From Pistricoccus aurantiacus (GTDB lineage Bacteria; Pseudomonadota; Gammaproteobacteria; Pseudomonadales; Halomonadaceae): a DNA stretch of 64,000 bases. Positions 25,663 through 36,783 of the stretch are shown here, piece by piece (position 1 is the first letter of the stretch; every line of letters starts with the position of its first letter). The stretch is taken from NCBI RefSeq assembly GCF_042682565.1, contig NZ_JBHUIC010000013.1, one strand, 5' to 3'. A program made the translations under genes and the position numbers. A model generated the notes under the pieces. The model had not been told where the DNA came from, did not search any database, and saw only the letters and a program-made list of their open reading frames with translations.

Positions 25663-27003
25663 TCACAGGCTGCTGATAAATACGATGATCACGCCGATCG
25701 GCGCGATAAAGCGGCTGGTGACGTGCCACAGCAGGGCGCCGGTACTTCCCAGCTTGAGTTCCTGGACCACGCCTTCTTTATTCAGGAACCAGCCGACAAA
25801 GACGATAGCGGCCAGGCCGGTCAGGGGCATCAGATACTTGCTGGTCAGGTTATCCAGGAAGTCGAAGATACTCAGCCCTAGAAGCGTCACGTCGGCCCAG
25901 GCGTTGAAGGACAGCAGCGCCGCGATGCCCAGCGCCCAGGTCGCTGCCCCGGCTACCAAGGTCGCCCAGGTTCGGGACAGGGGCGTGCGTTCTTCCACGG
26001 TTTCCACCACCGGCTCGAGCAGGGAAATCGCCGAAGTGAGCGCGGCAAAGGTCAACAGCAGGAAGAACAAGAGTCCCAGGATCACCCCGCCGGTCATGTT
26101 GCCAAAGGCCAGCGGCAGGGTAACGAAGATCAGCCCCGGGCCAGAACTCAGATCCAGGCCGTTGGCGAAGACGATGGGGAAGATCGCCAGGCCCGCCACC
26201 AGCGCGAAAAGCGTATCCAGGATGATCACGGTGGCAGCCGTGGACAGCAGATTGACCTCCTTGCCCAAGTAGGAGCCATAGGCCAGCATGATGCCCATGC
26301 CCAGGGAAAGGGTGAAGAAGGCCTGTCCCATGGCGGCCAGTATTATATCTCCCCCCAGCGCGCTCCAGTCCGGATTGAACATGAAGCTCAGGGTTTCACC
26401 GAAGTGGCCGGAGAACATGCCGTAGCCCACCAGCACCAGCAGCAGTATGCCCAAGGCCGGCATCATGGTGCGTACCGCGCCTTCGAGTCCCGCGGTCACC
26501 CCTCTCGCGACGATCCCGATGACCAGGATCATGAACACGGAATGCCACAGCAATAGCGTACCGGAATCCGCCAGCAGGCCGTTGAACAATTCACCGATGG
26601 CATCCGCATCCTGGCCGCTGAAGGCGCCGGTCACCGAGCCCAAAGTATAGGAAAGCGACCAGCCACCGATCACGCTGTAAAAGGACAGGATAATGAAAGC
26701 GACCAGCACGCCGCTGACACCTACCAATCCCCAGGCCTTGGAACGCCCTTCCTGCCTGGCGACATCGATCATGGTATTGATGGGATTCTTCTGGCCTCGC
26801 CGGCCCAACATCCACTCCGCCACCAGAATGGGCAGACCCACCAGGGCGATACAGATCAGGTAGACCAGCACGAAGGCGGCGCCGCCGCTTTCCCCCACCA
26901 TGTAGGGAAATTTCCAGATATTGCCCAGGCCCACCGCGGAACCGGTAGCGGCAAGAATGAAGGTCAGTCGGGATGACCACTGCGCATGGGTTATTTTTGC
27001 CAT
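25663..27003 (-). CDS. Sodium-dependent transporter, NSS/SNF family
   Basis: A 446-residue inner-membrane secondary transporter of the neurotransmitter:sodium symporter family (LeuT fold), expected to import an amino acid or related amine with Na+. The N-terminus has WSSRLTFILAATGSAVGLGN, the first unwound helix with the sodium and substrate site, followed by WKFPYMVGESGGAAF. About eleven to twelve hydrophobic helices follow, and the AFFTLSLGMGIMLAYGSYLG stretch corresponds to helix 6. Short prokaryotic NSS proteins of this kind often have 11 helices. Sodium coupling fits a halophilic or marine host, but the substrate is unknown. Confidence 0.92.
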   Translation of the reverse strand: MAKITHAQWSSRLTFILAATGSAVGLGNIWKFPYMVGESGGAAFVLVYLICIALVGLPILVAEWMLGRRGQKNPINTMIDVARQEGRSKAWGLVGVSGVLVAFIILSFYSVIGGWSLSYTLGSVTGAFSGQDADAIGELFNGLLADSGTLLLWHSVFMILVIGIVARGVTAGLEGAVRTMMPALGILLLVLVGYGMFSGHFGETLSFMFNPDWSALGGDIILAAMGQAFFTLSLGMGIMLAYGSYLGKEVNLLSTAATVIILDTLFALVAGLAIFPIVFANGLDLSSGPGLIFVTLPLAFGNMTGGVILGLLFFLLLTFAALTSAISLLEPVVETVEERTPLSRTWATLVAGAATWALGIAALLSFNAWADVTLLGLSIFDFLDNLTSKYLMPLTGLAAIVFVGWFLNKEGVVQELKLGSTGALLWHVTSRFIAPIGVIIVFISSL

Positions 27004-27353
27004 GATTCACCTTGAGGTTACGTGTTGTCATCGATCGATCAGATGCAATGACCTTTATGCTTGTTGTTGCCACGATCCTGCGTCTCGGATCACGACCCTA
27101 GCACCACGGATCGCGCGCTGCTAGCTCCAGCCTGTCTGCGATTCGACCAACGTCTGGCGACGCAAGGATGTCCGGAGAACTCGCAGGATAGGCGAAATTC
27201 CTTCGACTATCACCCTTGCATGACACTTTCACAATCAACGTTGAAAGCCGCCTTAGCCAAACTTCGATATTACACCCGACTCGAAGAAGTGAAACCGGTT
27301 GTGGATAACTTGTTTTGACGCTTCAGCTCGGTCGTTGAGTTCAGGATTCAAAT
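27004..27353. other. Gene-free region with a DnaA-box
   Basis: This 350-bp stretch separates two leftward genes and should hold the promoter of the NSS transporter gene. TGTGGATAA at 27300-27308 is a perfect inverted DnaA box. A short frame at 27220-27318 has no ribosome site and is not called. No other structure was recognised. Confidence 0.4.
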
Positions 27354-28226
27354 TTACAATAGCGGCTGTTGCCGTTCGCCGGAAAATTCCCTGAGTGGAT
27401 CGAGATCGATGCCGTCCCTGAGGCGGCGATATAACGCTCTTGCCAACGTGGGTGCGCCTCGGTTATCCGGAGTATGCACAAATAAGAAAGGGGTTTTCCC
27501 CTGTTTTATCCACAGGCCAAGCTGTTCAATCCAAGGTGTGAAGCACGCTTGATTAATAGTGTCTTCGAAGTGGCCAATAAAGCGAATCAGCGGGAAATTC
27601 CCCGTTGAGATCACGTGTAATGGGCGTCTGGGCTTTTCCTGACGTGCCTTGATCAGAGCCGAAGATGGATCGATCGATGAAGAAAACACGGCGCGAACAT
27701 CCAGCATCACTCGATCGGCAGCGTAAGTTATCAACAATCGGTTCAGGTCACGCTCCGCCTGCCCCTTGTGGAAAAATTCCTCATGACGCACTTCCACCGC
27801 GCAGGGAATAGACGGTGGCCAGCGTGCCAGCAGGGCTTTCAGAAAAGGTAGTTCTCGAGGACCGAAATCTCGCGGCAGTTGCACCATCATCGGTCCCAGG
27901 CGATCGTGCAATGGCGCAAGCCTGGCAATGAAATCATCGAATTCCCTATCGATTCCTGCCAGACGCTGTTCATGGGTCAAGCGCGCCGGCAGCTTGAAGC
28001 AGAAGCGAAAGTCCTCGGGTGCCTGGCGCGCCCAGTTGACCACCGTCTCCACTTTCGGCGCGCCACTGTAGAAGGTGGTATTGCCCTCCACCGCGTTAAA
28101 GACCTTTGCGTATTCTTCAAGCCAGTCGCCGCTCTTGCTGTGGGGTGAATATAGCGTACCCCGCCAATCCGAATTGGCCCACATGGGCAGACCGAGATGC
28201 AAAGTGGGTCTTGAAGCGTCTGTCAT
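27354..28226 (-). CDS. DUF72 family protein (YecE-like)
   Basis: A 290-residue protein of the DUF72/YecE family, a TIM-barrel-like fold of unknown biochemical function. Family features are GLPMWANSDWRGTLYSP at the start, FNAVEGNTTFYSGAP, FRFCFKLPARLTHEQRL, LGPMMVQLPRDFGPRELPFL and AVEVRHEEFF. Near the end comes LWIKQGKTPFLFVHTPDNRG, all typical. ATG 28226 is chosen since homologues start directly before LHLGLPMWA; the frame is open upstream but without resemblance. It is divergent from an EamA permease. No molecular role can be assigned beyond family membership. Confidence 0.85.
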   Translation of the reverse strand: MTDASRPTLHLGLPMWANSDWRGTLYSPHSKSGDWLEEYAKVFNAVEGNTTFYSGAPKVETVVNWARQAPEDFRFCFKLPARLTHEQRLAGIDREFDDFIARLAPLHDRLGPMMVQLPRDFGPRELPFLKALLARWPPSIPCAVEVRHEEFFHKGQAERDLNRLLITYAADRVMLDVRAVFSSSIDPSSALIKARQEKPRRPLHVISTGNFPLIRFIGHFEDTINQACFTPWIEQLGLWIKQGKTPFLFVHTPDNRGAPTLARALYRRLRDGIDLDPLREFSGERQQPLL

Positions 28227-28416
28227 GATGATAACCCTGCCTTGTCCGATGGAGGGTGATTGAATCAATCCTCGGACTGAAGTGTATGACCAGAGAGAAA
28301 ACAACAGCGAATTTATTGTCGAGCAGGCTGTAATCGCTTGAATTCCTAACATGCTAACGACATGCTCGACGCTTGCTGTCTTTCATCGAATCATCCGTCG
28401 CCTGGAACCTGCCTTC

Positions 28417-29331
28417 ATGTGGATGCCGCTGACCTTCGTTCTGCTATTCTCGACCGGTTTTATCGCCGCGCGATTCGGCACCCAGGATGCCGAACCTTTT
28501 ACCTTGTTGCTGACGCGCAGCCTGGTGGTGCTACCGGTGCTGGGGCTGATCCTGATGGCGCTTCGCAAGCCACGCCAATGGGGCGATGGCAAGGCGCGCT
28601 TGACTCAGATGGGTATCGGCATGCTGCTGCACGGTGCCTATCTGGGCGGCGTGTTCGCCGCAGTCGAGGCAGGGCTGCCGGCAGGGTTGACCGCGCTGCT
28701 GGTCAGCCTGCATCCACTGGTTACCGCGGCGCTTTCCTTGCCGCTGTTCGGCGTTCGGCTGAATATCAAGCAGTGGGCGGGACTGGTCTGCGGCGCGATA
28801 GGAGTCAGTCTGGTGCTAGGTGCCGGATTGCTGGGCGAGGACATCAACACGACCAGCGAATGGCCATTGATCGGGCTGGTGTGGTGTCTGGTGGCGCTAC
28901 TGGGCATGTCCAGTTCGACCCTGTGGCAAAAACGCGCCGGAGGTCGCCTGGGCATGGTGGAAGGCTTGATATTTCAGTATCTGGGGGCGGCGCTGGTCTT
29001 CATCGTCGCCGCTGGCCTCGTGGGTAGTTTTGAATTCGACCCCACGCCGCGGCTACTGTTGACGCTTGCCTGGCTGGTGATCGCCATCTCCGTGGGCGCC
29101 ATCTGGCTATTGATGCTGATGCTGGAGCGCGGTGAGGCGCATCAGGTGGCACGCATGTTCTTTCTGGTGCCGCCCTGCGCGGCGCTGATGGCCTGGCTGC
29201 TCTTCGATGAACAATGGAGCCCGCTGATGGTGGTCGGCGCCGCTCTGGTGGTGGGCGGGCTGGTACTGGATCGACCGAAAGCCAGGCCGGCGCCCTCTCC
29301 GATACAAGCATCGGAAGCCGCCAGACGTTAA
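28417..29331 (+). CDS. EamA/DMT-family permease
   Basis: A drug/metabolite transporter superfamily protein of about 304 residues with ten predicted membrane helices in two repeats of five, the EamA architecture. The first repeat starts MWMPLTFVLLFSTGFIAARF and contains LPAGLTALLVSLHPLVTAA, the conserved segment at the end of helix 4. The second repeat ends with LVVGGLVLDRP. Members export metabolites or amino acids, and the substrate here cannot be inferred. ATG 28417 is chosen because it opens directly into helix 1; the upstream in-frame ATG at 28351 would add residues overlapping the divergent DUF72 promoter. Confidence 0.88.
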   Translation: MWMPLTFVLLFSTGFIAARFGTQDAEPFTLLLTRSLVVLPVLGLILMALRKPRQWGDGKARLTQMGIGMLLHGAYLGGVFAAVEAGLPAGLTALLVSLHPLVTAALSLPLFGVRLNIKQWAGLVCGAIGVSLVLGAGLLGEDINTTSEWPLIGLVWCLVALLGMSSSTLWQKRAGGRLGMVEGLIFQYLGAALVFIVAAGLVGSFEFDPTPRLLLTLAWLVIAISVGAIWLLMLMLERGEAHQVARMFFLVPPCAALMAWLLFDEQWSPLMVVGAALVVGGLVLDRPKARPAPSPIQASEAARR

Positions 29332-29353
29332 ATAAACATGACCCCATGAACCG

Positions 29354-29385
29354 AAGCGCGCCCCCTAAATTAGCGGGCGCGCTTT
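29354..29385. terminator. Hairpin between convergent permease and glmS genes
   Basis: A 10-bp perfect stem AAGCGCGCCC/GGGCGCGCTT encloses 11 bases in the short gap between two convergent genes. It is placed to end transcripts from both sides. Only short T stretches flank it. Confidence 0.7.
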
Positions 29386-29408
29386 ACACCTCGTCAAAAT
29401 CCGAAGCC

Positions 29409-31244
<1,836 letters not shown>

Positions 31245-31253
31245 GATGATCTC

Positions 31254-32636
31254 CTATTGATCCTGGGCCGCTTTGGTCGGGCGCGACCAGCCATTCTTGC
31301 TGGTCTGGCGTGCCCGGGACACCGCCAGGGTATTATCGGCGACATCCTTGCTGATGGTTGAGCCGGCACCGATGGTGGCCCCGCTGCCGATGGAGACCGG
31401 AGCCACCAGGGCGCTGTTGGAGCCGATGAATACGCCATCGCCCAGTTCGGTGCGGTGCTTGTTGGCGCCATCGTAATTGCAGGTGATGGTGCCGGCGCCG
31501 ATATTGACGTCACGCCCGAGGGTGGCGTCACCCACATAGCTCAGATGATTGATCTTGCTGGCTTCGCCCACCTGGACATTCTTGGTCTCGACGAAGTTGC
31601 CCACCTTGGCCTTTGCCGCCAGATGAGTGCCCGGACGCAGCCGGGCGAAGGGACCGATATGGTTGTGGCCCGCCGCGACGCTGTGCTCGATGATGCTGTG
31701 GGATTCGACCACGCTACCCGCGCCGATATGGCTCTGCCTGATCACGCAGTAAGGCCCGATGCGCACGCCCTCGCCCAGTTCCACCTCGCCTTCGAAGACG
31801 CAGCCCACGTCGATTTCCACGTCTCGCTCGCAATGCAGGCTACCGCGCACGTCCAAGCGTGTCGGGTCCGCCAGGGCAACGCCTTCCACCATCAGACGTT
31901 CGGCGATTTCCTGCTGATAGGCTCGCTCCAGCGCCGCCAGTTGGGCGCGATTATTGACGCCTTCCACTTCGCTGGGCGTTGCCGGCTGGGCGGTAGCGAT
32001 ACCCACGCCTTCCTGAGCTGCCATGGCGATCACGTCCGTCAGGTAGTACTCGCCCTGGGCGTTGTCCGCGCTGAGCCGGGGCAGCCAGCGCTTGAGCTGA
32101 GTGCTGGTCATGGCCATGATGCCGGTATTGCATTCACGGATGCCGAGCTGATCCTGGCTGGCGTCCTTCTGCTCGACGATGGCGGTCACCCTGCCTTGCG
32201 TATCCCGCACAATGCGTCCGTAACCGCTCGGGTTATCAAGGGTCACGGTCAGCAGCGCCATGTGCCGTTCGTCCACTTCCTCGAGCAGCGAGACCAGCGT
32301 CTCGCGACGAATCAAGGGTACGTCACCGTACAGCACCAGCACCTTGTCCGGACCGAGCTTGTCGAGTACCTGGGCCACCGCGTGGCCGGTTCCCTTCTGC
32401 TCCGCCTGCAGGGCAAAACGCAGCCGGAGCCGATCGGCGTCGCCTTCCAGCGCCTGGCGCAGTTGATCGCCGCCGTGGCCGATCACCAAATGCAGATGAT
32501 TGGTATCCAGCGTGACGGCGGTATCGATGACATGACGCACCATCGGCTTACCTGCCAACGGATGCAGCACCTTCGGACGCCGTGAGCGCATCCGCGTTCC
32601 TTGGCCAGCGGCCAGAATCACCACGTCGAGGCTCAT
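31254..32636 (-). CDS. glmU: Bifunctional GlcNAc-1-P uridyltransferase / GlcN-1-P acetyltransferase
   Basis: GlmU acetylates glucosamine-1-phosphate and couples it to UTP, yielding UDP-GlcNAc. The 460-residue protein (E. coli 456) has an N-terminal pyrophosphorylase domain with LAAGQGTRMRSRRPKVLHPL. YLTDVIAMA and the GEYYL region follow, then a left-handed beta-helix acetyltransferase domain of hexapeptide repeats, ending with SIGSGATIGAGSTISKDV. The second of two adjacent ATGs (32636) is preferred because the GGAG ribosome site lies 5 bases before it and only 2 before the first. It follows apbE and precedes glmS on the minus strand, as one probable operon for cell-wall precursor supply. Confidence 0.98.
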   Translation of the reverse strand: MSLDVVILAAGQGTRMRSRRPKVLHPLAGKPMVRHVIDTAVTLDTNHLHLVIGHGGDQLRQALEGDADRLRLRFALQAEQKGTGHAVAQVLDKLGPDKVLVLYGDVPLIRRETLVSLLEEVDERHMALLTVTLDNPSGYGRIVRDTQGRVTAIVEQKDASQDQLGIRECNTGIMAMTSTQLKRWLPRLSADNAQGEYYLTDVIAMAAQEGVGIATAQPATPSEVEGVNNRAQLAALERAYQQEIAERLMVEGVALADPTRLDVRGSLHCERDVEIDVGCVFEGEVELGEGVRIGPYCVIRQSHIGAGSVVESHSIIEHSVAAGHNHIGPFARLRPGTHLAAKAKVGNFVETKNVQVGEASKINHLSYVGDATLGRDVNIGAGTITCNYDGANKHRTELGDGVFIGSNSALVAPVSIGSGATIGAGSTISKDVADNTLAVSRARQTSKNGWSRPTKAAQDQ

Positions 32637-32663
32637 CATGACTCCTTGATTGGGTTTGCTTGT

Positions 32664-33806
32664 CTATTGATTGACGACCGGCTCGCCGGCCGCGGTTTTC
32701 GAGCTTGTCGATTGTCGATCTTGTGCCGTATCGACGCCCATCTTTTCCAGGCGCTCCTTGCCGAAACGTTCGATAAAGGCGGGGCTTGCTCGGCTGGACC
32801 AGCCGTCGCCGTCACGCACCAGCAGCAGTATCGGCAGGGATTCCCGTCGCGCAAGGGCCATTGCCTCGTTCGGGCCGAGCACCATCAGGGCGGTGGCCCA
32901 GGCGTCCGCCCAGGCGTTATCCGGATGAATCACCGTGACCGAAGCCAGCGCATGGTCGATTGGGCGTCCCGTGCGCGGATCGATGGTATGCGAATAACGC
33001 TTGCCCTCCGCTTCGAAATAATTGCGGTAATCTCCGGAGGTGGCTACCGTGGCGTCGTGAAGCGGCAGTACTTCCCGAGCGACTCGTTGATGAACGTCCG
33101 GCACTTCCACACCGATCCGCCAGGGATCGCCCTGGTCGTCGCGATCGCCTTCCAGCACCAGCTCGCCGCCGATATTAACCAGGAAATTCTCGAGTCCCTG
33201 CCGACGCAGATAGTCCGCCACTCGATCGACGCCGTAACCTTTGGCGACGCCGGAAAGATCGATGAAGATATCGCCCAGGCGCCTGGCACGTTCTCCCTCC
33301 ACATCCAGCTCGAGTCGGTCCTGACCGACCTGCTGAAGTCTCTCCGCCAATAGGGCTGGATCCGGTACTTTCTGCGGGCGCGCTTCCGGACCGAAGCTCC
33401 AGAGATTGACCAGGCCTCCAACGGTAACGTCGAAAGCGCCATCGCTTTTACGCGCTACCTGCCGGGCGATATGAAGCACCTTTGTCAGTTCCGGCGATAG
33501 TTCCCGCCACTCCCCCACCGGAGTGCGATTGAGCTGCATCAATTCGGAATCTTCCCGATAGGTGGACATGCTCGTATCCACATGCGCCAGCGTCTCCTCG
33601 ATCCCCGCGGCCAGTTTGGCACGCTGTGCTTCCGTCAGCGGATCGACAACGGTGATCTGATAGAAGGTACCGAAAATATTACCCTCGAACTGCACCGGCG
33701 ACTCCAGGCGACGTTCGTCTGAACAGCCGCCGATCAAGCCGACGACCAGGATCAATATCAGGCAAGGGAGGAGGCGATCAAGATGACGTATCAAAGGAGC
33801 TTTCAT
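32664..33806 (-). CDS. apbE: FAD:protein FMN transferase, lipoprotein
   Basis: ApbE transfers FMN from FAD onto threonine residues of target proteins such as Rnf/Nqr subunits and extracytoplasmic flavoproteins. The 380-residue protein starts with a basic end and a hydrophobic stretch to the lipobox LIGGC, giving lipidated Cys28. The catalytic part shows FEGNIFGTFYQI, YREDSELMQLNR, FDVTVGGLVNLWSFGP, IDLSGVAKGYGVD and YSHTIDPRTGRPI. The ADAWATALMVLG motif coordinates magnesium. The ATG at 33806 is taken in place of the TTG immediately before it. The next gene downstream is glmU, 27 bp away; no Nqr or Rnf genes are in the window, so the target protein is not known. Confidence 0.95.
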   Translation of the reverse strand: MKAPLIRHLDRLLPCLILILVVGLIGGCSDERRLESPVQFEGNIFGTFYQITVVDPLTEAQRAKLAAGIEETLAHVDTSMSTYREDSELMQLNRTPVGEWRELSPELTKVLHIARQVARKSDGAFDVTVGGLVNLWSFGPEARPQKVPDPALLAERLQQVGQDRLELDVEGERARRLGDIFIDLSGVAKGYGVDRVADYLRRQGLENFLVNIGGELVLEGDRDDQGDPWRIGVEVPDVHQRVAREVLPLHDATVATSGDYRNYFEAEGKRYSHTIDPRTGRPIDHALASVTVIHPDNAWADAWATALMVLGPNEAMALARRESLPILLLVRDGDGWSSRASPAFIERFGKERLEKMGVDTAQDRQSTSSKTAAGEPVVNQ

Positions 33807-33815
33807 CAAAAAATC

Positions 33816-34613
33816 TTACCAGAAGAACCAAAATAGCCAGAGTCCGAAAACGATCCGATAGATCACGAAGGGCTGCATGCCGATGCGGGCAATGAATTCC
33901 AGAAAATAATGGATGCACAGATAGGCGCTGATACCGGAAAGCAGGGTACCGCCGATCATGGCCGACCAGTCGACAGGTACCGGATCGCCCAGCAAGTTCA
34001 GGGTTTCAAGCCCGCCGGCAAGCACGATAACCGGAATGGACAGCAGGAAGGAAAACCGGGCAGAGGCTTCGCGACTCATGCCCAGCATCAGGGCGGCGGT
34101 CATGGTGATACCGGAGCGGGAGGTGCCGGGAATCAGCGCCAGGGCCTGGGCCAGACCGATCAGAATGGCGTCCTTGAAACCCAACTGATATTCGCTTCGA
34201 CTACCGCGCTTGCGACGATCCGCGTAGCCCAGTACCAGGCCGAAAACGATCAGACCCACGGCGATGACCACGCCGGAGCGCATCTGTCCCTCGATCAAGT
34301 CCTTGAAGGCGAGCCCCACCAGGCCCACGGGAATGGTGGCGACGATCACCCACCAGGCGAGTCGTGCATCCTGATCGGTCTTTCCGCCGGTGAGCGAGTC
34401 TCGCCAGCTTTTCAGCATGCGCCACAGCTCATGTTGGAAATACACCACTACCGCGCCAAGGCTGCCGACATGCAAGGCGACATCGAAGGCCAGGCCTTGA
34501 TCCGGCCAGTTCGTCAGCGCGGGCACCAGAATCAGATGGGCGGAACTCGAGATGGGAAGGAACTCGGAAATGCCTTGAATCAGGGAAAGAACGACAACCT
34601 GCAACCATTCCAT
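33816..34613 (-). CDS. uppP: Undecaprenyl-diphosphatase
   Basis: UppP (BacA) dephosphorylates undecaprenyl pyrophosphate to recycle the lipid carrier for peptidoglycan and O-antigen synthesis; over-expression gives bacitracin resistance. The 265-residue protein (E. coli 273) shows the two signature segments, QGISEFLPISSSAHLIL near the N-terminus and ALIPGTSRSGITMTAALMLG at mid-protein, and about eight hydrophobic helices. ATG 34613 (MEWLQVVVLSLIQG) is chosen; an upstream TTG would add five residues. It lies 9 bp before apbE on the same strand, and both belong with glmU-glmS to an envelope gene group. Confidence 0.96.
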   Translation of the reverse strand: MEWLQVVVLSLIQGISEFLPISSSAHLILVPALTNWPDQGLAFDVALHVGSLGAVVVYFQHELWRMLKSWRDSLTGGKTDQDARLAWWVIVATIPVGLVGLAFKDLIEGQMRSGVVIAVGLIVFGLVLGYADRRKRGSRSEYQLGFKDAILIGLAQALALIPGTSRSGITMTAALMLGMSREASARFSFLLSIPVIVLAGGLETLNLLGDPVPVDWSAMIGGTLLSGISAYLCIHYFLEFIARIGMQPFVIYRIVFGLWLFWFFW

Positions 34614-34828
34614 TGAAATACCGTGCAATTAAGGAAAGCGCCCTGATAGGCGATACCGATTGGATCGACGGAATCGGCTAAAAGAAGCGCTTTGGTGGCT
34701 GACGAGGATACACATCATGGCCGTGAGTGTCCGCTGTAAAAGCGAATTTCAGATACAAAAATGCACAAAAACGGCATAAAGAATGAGTATCCTGCAACAA
34801 AAAAAGCGCAACAACACTATCCCAATCA

Positions 34829-36199
34829 TCAAATATTGGTTAGTAATATAGTCGCAATGCCGAAATAAATGATTACACCAAAAGAATCGATCAAGGTGGT
34901 CACCAGCGGTCCCGAGGCGGTGGCTGGATCCCAGCCAAGTCGATCGAGTACAAAAGGTAGACATAAGCCCACCAGACTGCCCGTCAGAACGATAATCGTC
35001 ATGCTCATTGCGACGACTATCATGAGCATCTCACCGCCACGCATGAAGCCGATCGGCGACACCGCTATGGCCATGGTCATTCCTAGAGCAGCGGCAATCA
35101 ACAGTTCACGTCCCAATAGCTTGCCCCAGTCCTTGAAGGCAATATCGCCGGTAGCCAAGCCTCGTACGGTCAGCGTAGACGCCTGGGCGCCGGCGTTGCC
35201 CCCGCTGTCGATCAACAGAGGGAGAAAGAACACCAAGGCCACCTGGGCGGCAATGACATCCTCGAAATAGGCAATACCCGCGCCGGAAAACAGGTTGCCG
35301 AACACCAGTAGCACTAGCCAGACCACACGCTTGCGATACAGGCTCCATAGGGGTGAGCGGCTGACGCCATCCTCGAGATTGCCAACCGAGGCGCCCTTGT
35401 GAATATCTTCCGTAGCCTCAGCCTGGATCACATCAATCACGTCGTCGTGAGTGACGATACCCACCAGAAGCTCGTTTTCGTCTACTACCGGTACCGCCAG
35501 AAGGTCGTAGCGGGCTACGAGCCGCGCTACTTCTTCCTGAAGTGTTTCCACCTGGGTATGAATCACGTCCTTGATCATCAATTCATCGAGATAAGCGCTG
35601 GGCCGGGCGATCAGCAGCTGGCGCAAGGACAGGGTTCCCGCCAGATGACCCTGCTCGTCAACGATATATATCTGGTAAACGGTTTCCGCATCCGGGGCGG
35701 TCTGACGCACTCGCAGCAACGCCTGGGACGCCGTCAGGCCACTGGGGATGGCGACATAGTTCGATGTCATCACCGCGCCGGCGGTGCCTTCCTCGTAGCT
35801 CGCCAGGCGCTTGAGTTCTTCCCGCTCGCGATGTGCCATACGCCGCAACAGCGCTTCACGACGGTCTTCTCCCAGGAGATTATATAAATCCGCTCGATCA
35901 TCCGAGCTCATCTCCTCGAGGATCGCCAGTAGCGCCTCGTCGGACAGTTGATCGACCAAGCGCGCCTGCAGCCAGCCTGGCAGAAAACCATAGACATGAG
36001 CACGCCGCGTCAAGGGCAAATGCTCGAGCAGCGACAGTACGCTTGGCATGTCATCCTGCTGATCGACGAGATCCTCCAGCAACTCGGCGATATCCGCGGC
36101 GCGCAGTTCCTCGAGAAGCCTCGTCAGCTCTTCCGGATCTTGTTCCAACGCCACCAACAACATGGCTTTATGCGTATGCAAGGCATTTTCCAGCGTCAT
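34829..36199 (-). CDS. mgtE: Magnesium transporter MgtE
   Basis: MgtE is a Mg2+-gated magnesium channel of the inner membrane. The 456-residue protein has an N-terminal helical MgtE_N domain (about 1-130, with LSDEALLAILEEMSSDDRAD), then two CBS domains (about 130-260, including GAVMTSNYVAIPSGLTASQA and DLLAVPVVDENELLVGIVTH). The C-terminal five-helix pore domain contains LLIDSGGNAGAQASTLTVRG, the conserved selectivity segment. ATG 36199 has GGGAG at good spacing; an in-frame start nine codons upstream is weaker. It lies beyond the atp terminator, so it is a separate transcript. No M-box-type leader was recognised. Confidence 0.95.
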   Translation of the reverse strand: MTLENALHTHKAMLLVALEQDPEELTRLLEELRAADIAELLEDLVDQQDDMPSVLSLLEHLPLTRRAHVYGFLPGWLQARLVDQLSDEALLAILEEMSSDDRADLYNLLGEDRREALLRRMAHREREELKRLASYEEGTAGAVMTSNYVAIPSGLTASQALLRVRQTAPDAETVYQIYIVDEQGHLAGTLSLRQLLIARPSAYLDELMIKDVIHTQVETLQEEVARLVARYDLLAVPVVDENELLVGIVTHDDVIDVIQAEATEDIHKGASVGNLEDGVSRSPLWSLYRKRVVWLVLLVFGNLFSGAGIAYFEDVIAAQVALVFFLPLLIDSGGNAGAQASTLTVRGLATGDIAFKDWGKLLGRELLIAAALGMTMAIAVSPIGFMRGGEMLMIVVAMSMTIIVLTGSLVGLCLPFVLDRLGWDPATASGPLVTTLIDSFGVIIYFGIATILLTNI

Positions 36200-36244
36200 G
36201 GCATTCTCCCGGAGCGTGACCGTCACTCAAACATCGTATCCATG

Positions 36245-36288
36245 AAAAACGCCCCCTGAGCCGTCGTCGGAAAACGGTTCAAGGGGCG
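36245..36288 (-). terminator. Intrinsic terminator of the atp operon
   Basis: Leftward transcripts leaving atpC meet a long stem with outer arms CGCCCC/GGGGCG and inner pairing ACCG/CGGC (12 of 14 pairs), followed by GTTTTT. It closes the atp operon 22 bp past atpC. Confidence 0.8.
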
Positions 36289-36309
36289 CGACGCGGCTGG
36301 AAAGGCTTT

Positions 36310-36738
36310 CTAGCCCCGACCGGCCTTCTTGCGCAGTTGCTGAATGGTACGCAATTGAGCCACGGCTTCCGCGAGTTCCGCGGCGGCTCGCGTATAGTCG
36401 AGATCCGCGGCATTCTCATTGAGGCGTTGCTGGGCTTCCTTGCGCGCCTCTTCCGCCGCCGCTTCGTCGAGATCGTTGGCACGCACGGCAGTATCCGCCA
36501 GCACCGTAATTATCTTCGGCTGCACTTCCAGAAAGCCACCGGTCACGTAATAGTGCTCTTCCTCGCCGCCTTGCTTGAGGATACGCACCGGCCCCGGCGC
36601 AAGCTCCGTCAACAGCGGCGTGTGTCCGGGCAGAATCCCCAGATCCCCGACGGTGCCAGCGGCGATCAATTGCTCGATGTCTCCCGAGAAGATCGATGTC
36701 TCGGCACTGACTATCTCGCACTTGACGGTATTCGCCAT
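36310..36738 (-). CDS. atpC: F1Fo ATP synthase subunit epsilon
   Basis: Epsilon sits on the central stalk of F1 and inhibits ATP hydrolysis. The 142-residue protein (E. coli 139) has the beta-sandwich N-domain with SIFSGDIEQLIAAGTVGDLG and ILPGHTPLLTEL, followed by a C-terminal helical hairpin rich in Ala, Glu and Arg. It is the last gene of the atp operon, 45 bp after atpD, and is followed by the operon terminator. Confidence 0.97.
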   Translation of the reverse strand: MANTVKCEIVSAETSIFSGDIEQLIAAGTVGDLGILPGHTPLLTELAPGPVRILKQGGEEEHYYVTGGFLEVQPKIITVLADTAVRANDLDEAAAEEARKEAQQRLNENAADLDYTRAAAELAEAVAQLRTIQQLRKKAGRG

Positions 36739-36783
36739 CGCTATGTCCTCCTTCGTGGATGGACGGCCTGATTACAAGGATTC

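Noticed and set aside
27220..27318. 32-codon plus-strand frame beginning MTLSQSTLKAALAKL
   Set aside because: Looks mildly helical but has no ribosome site and no supporting context.
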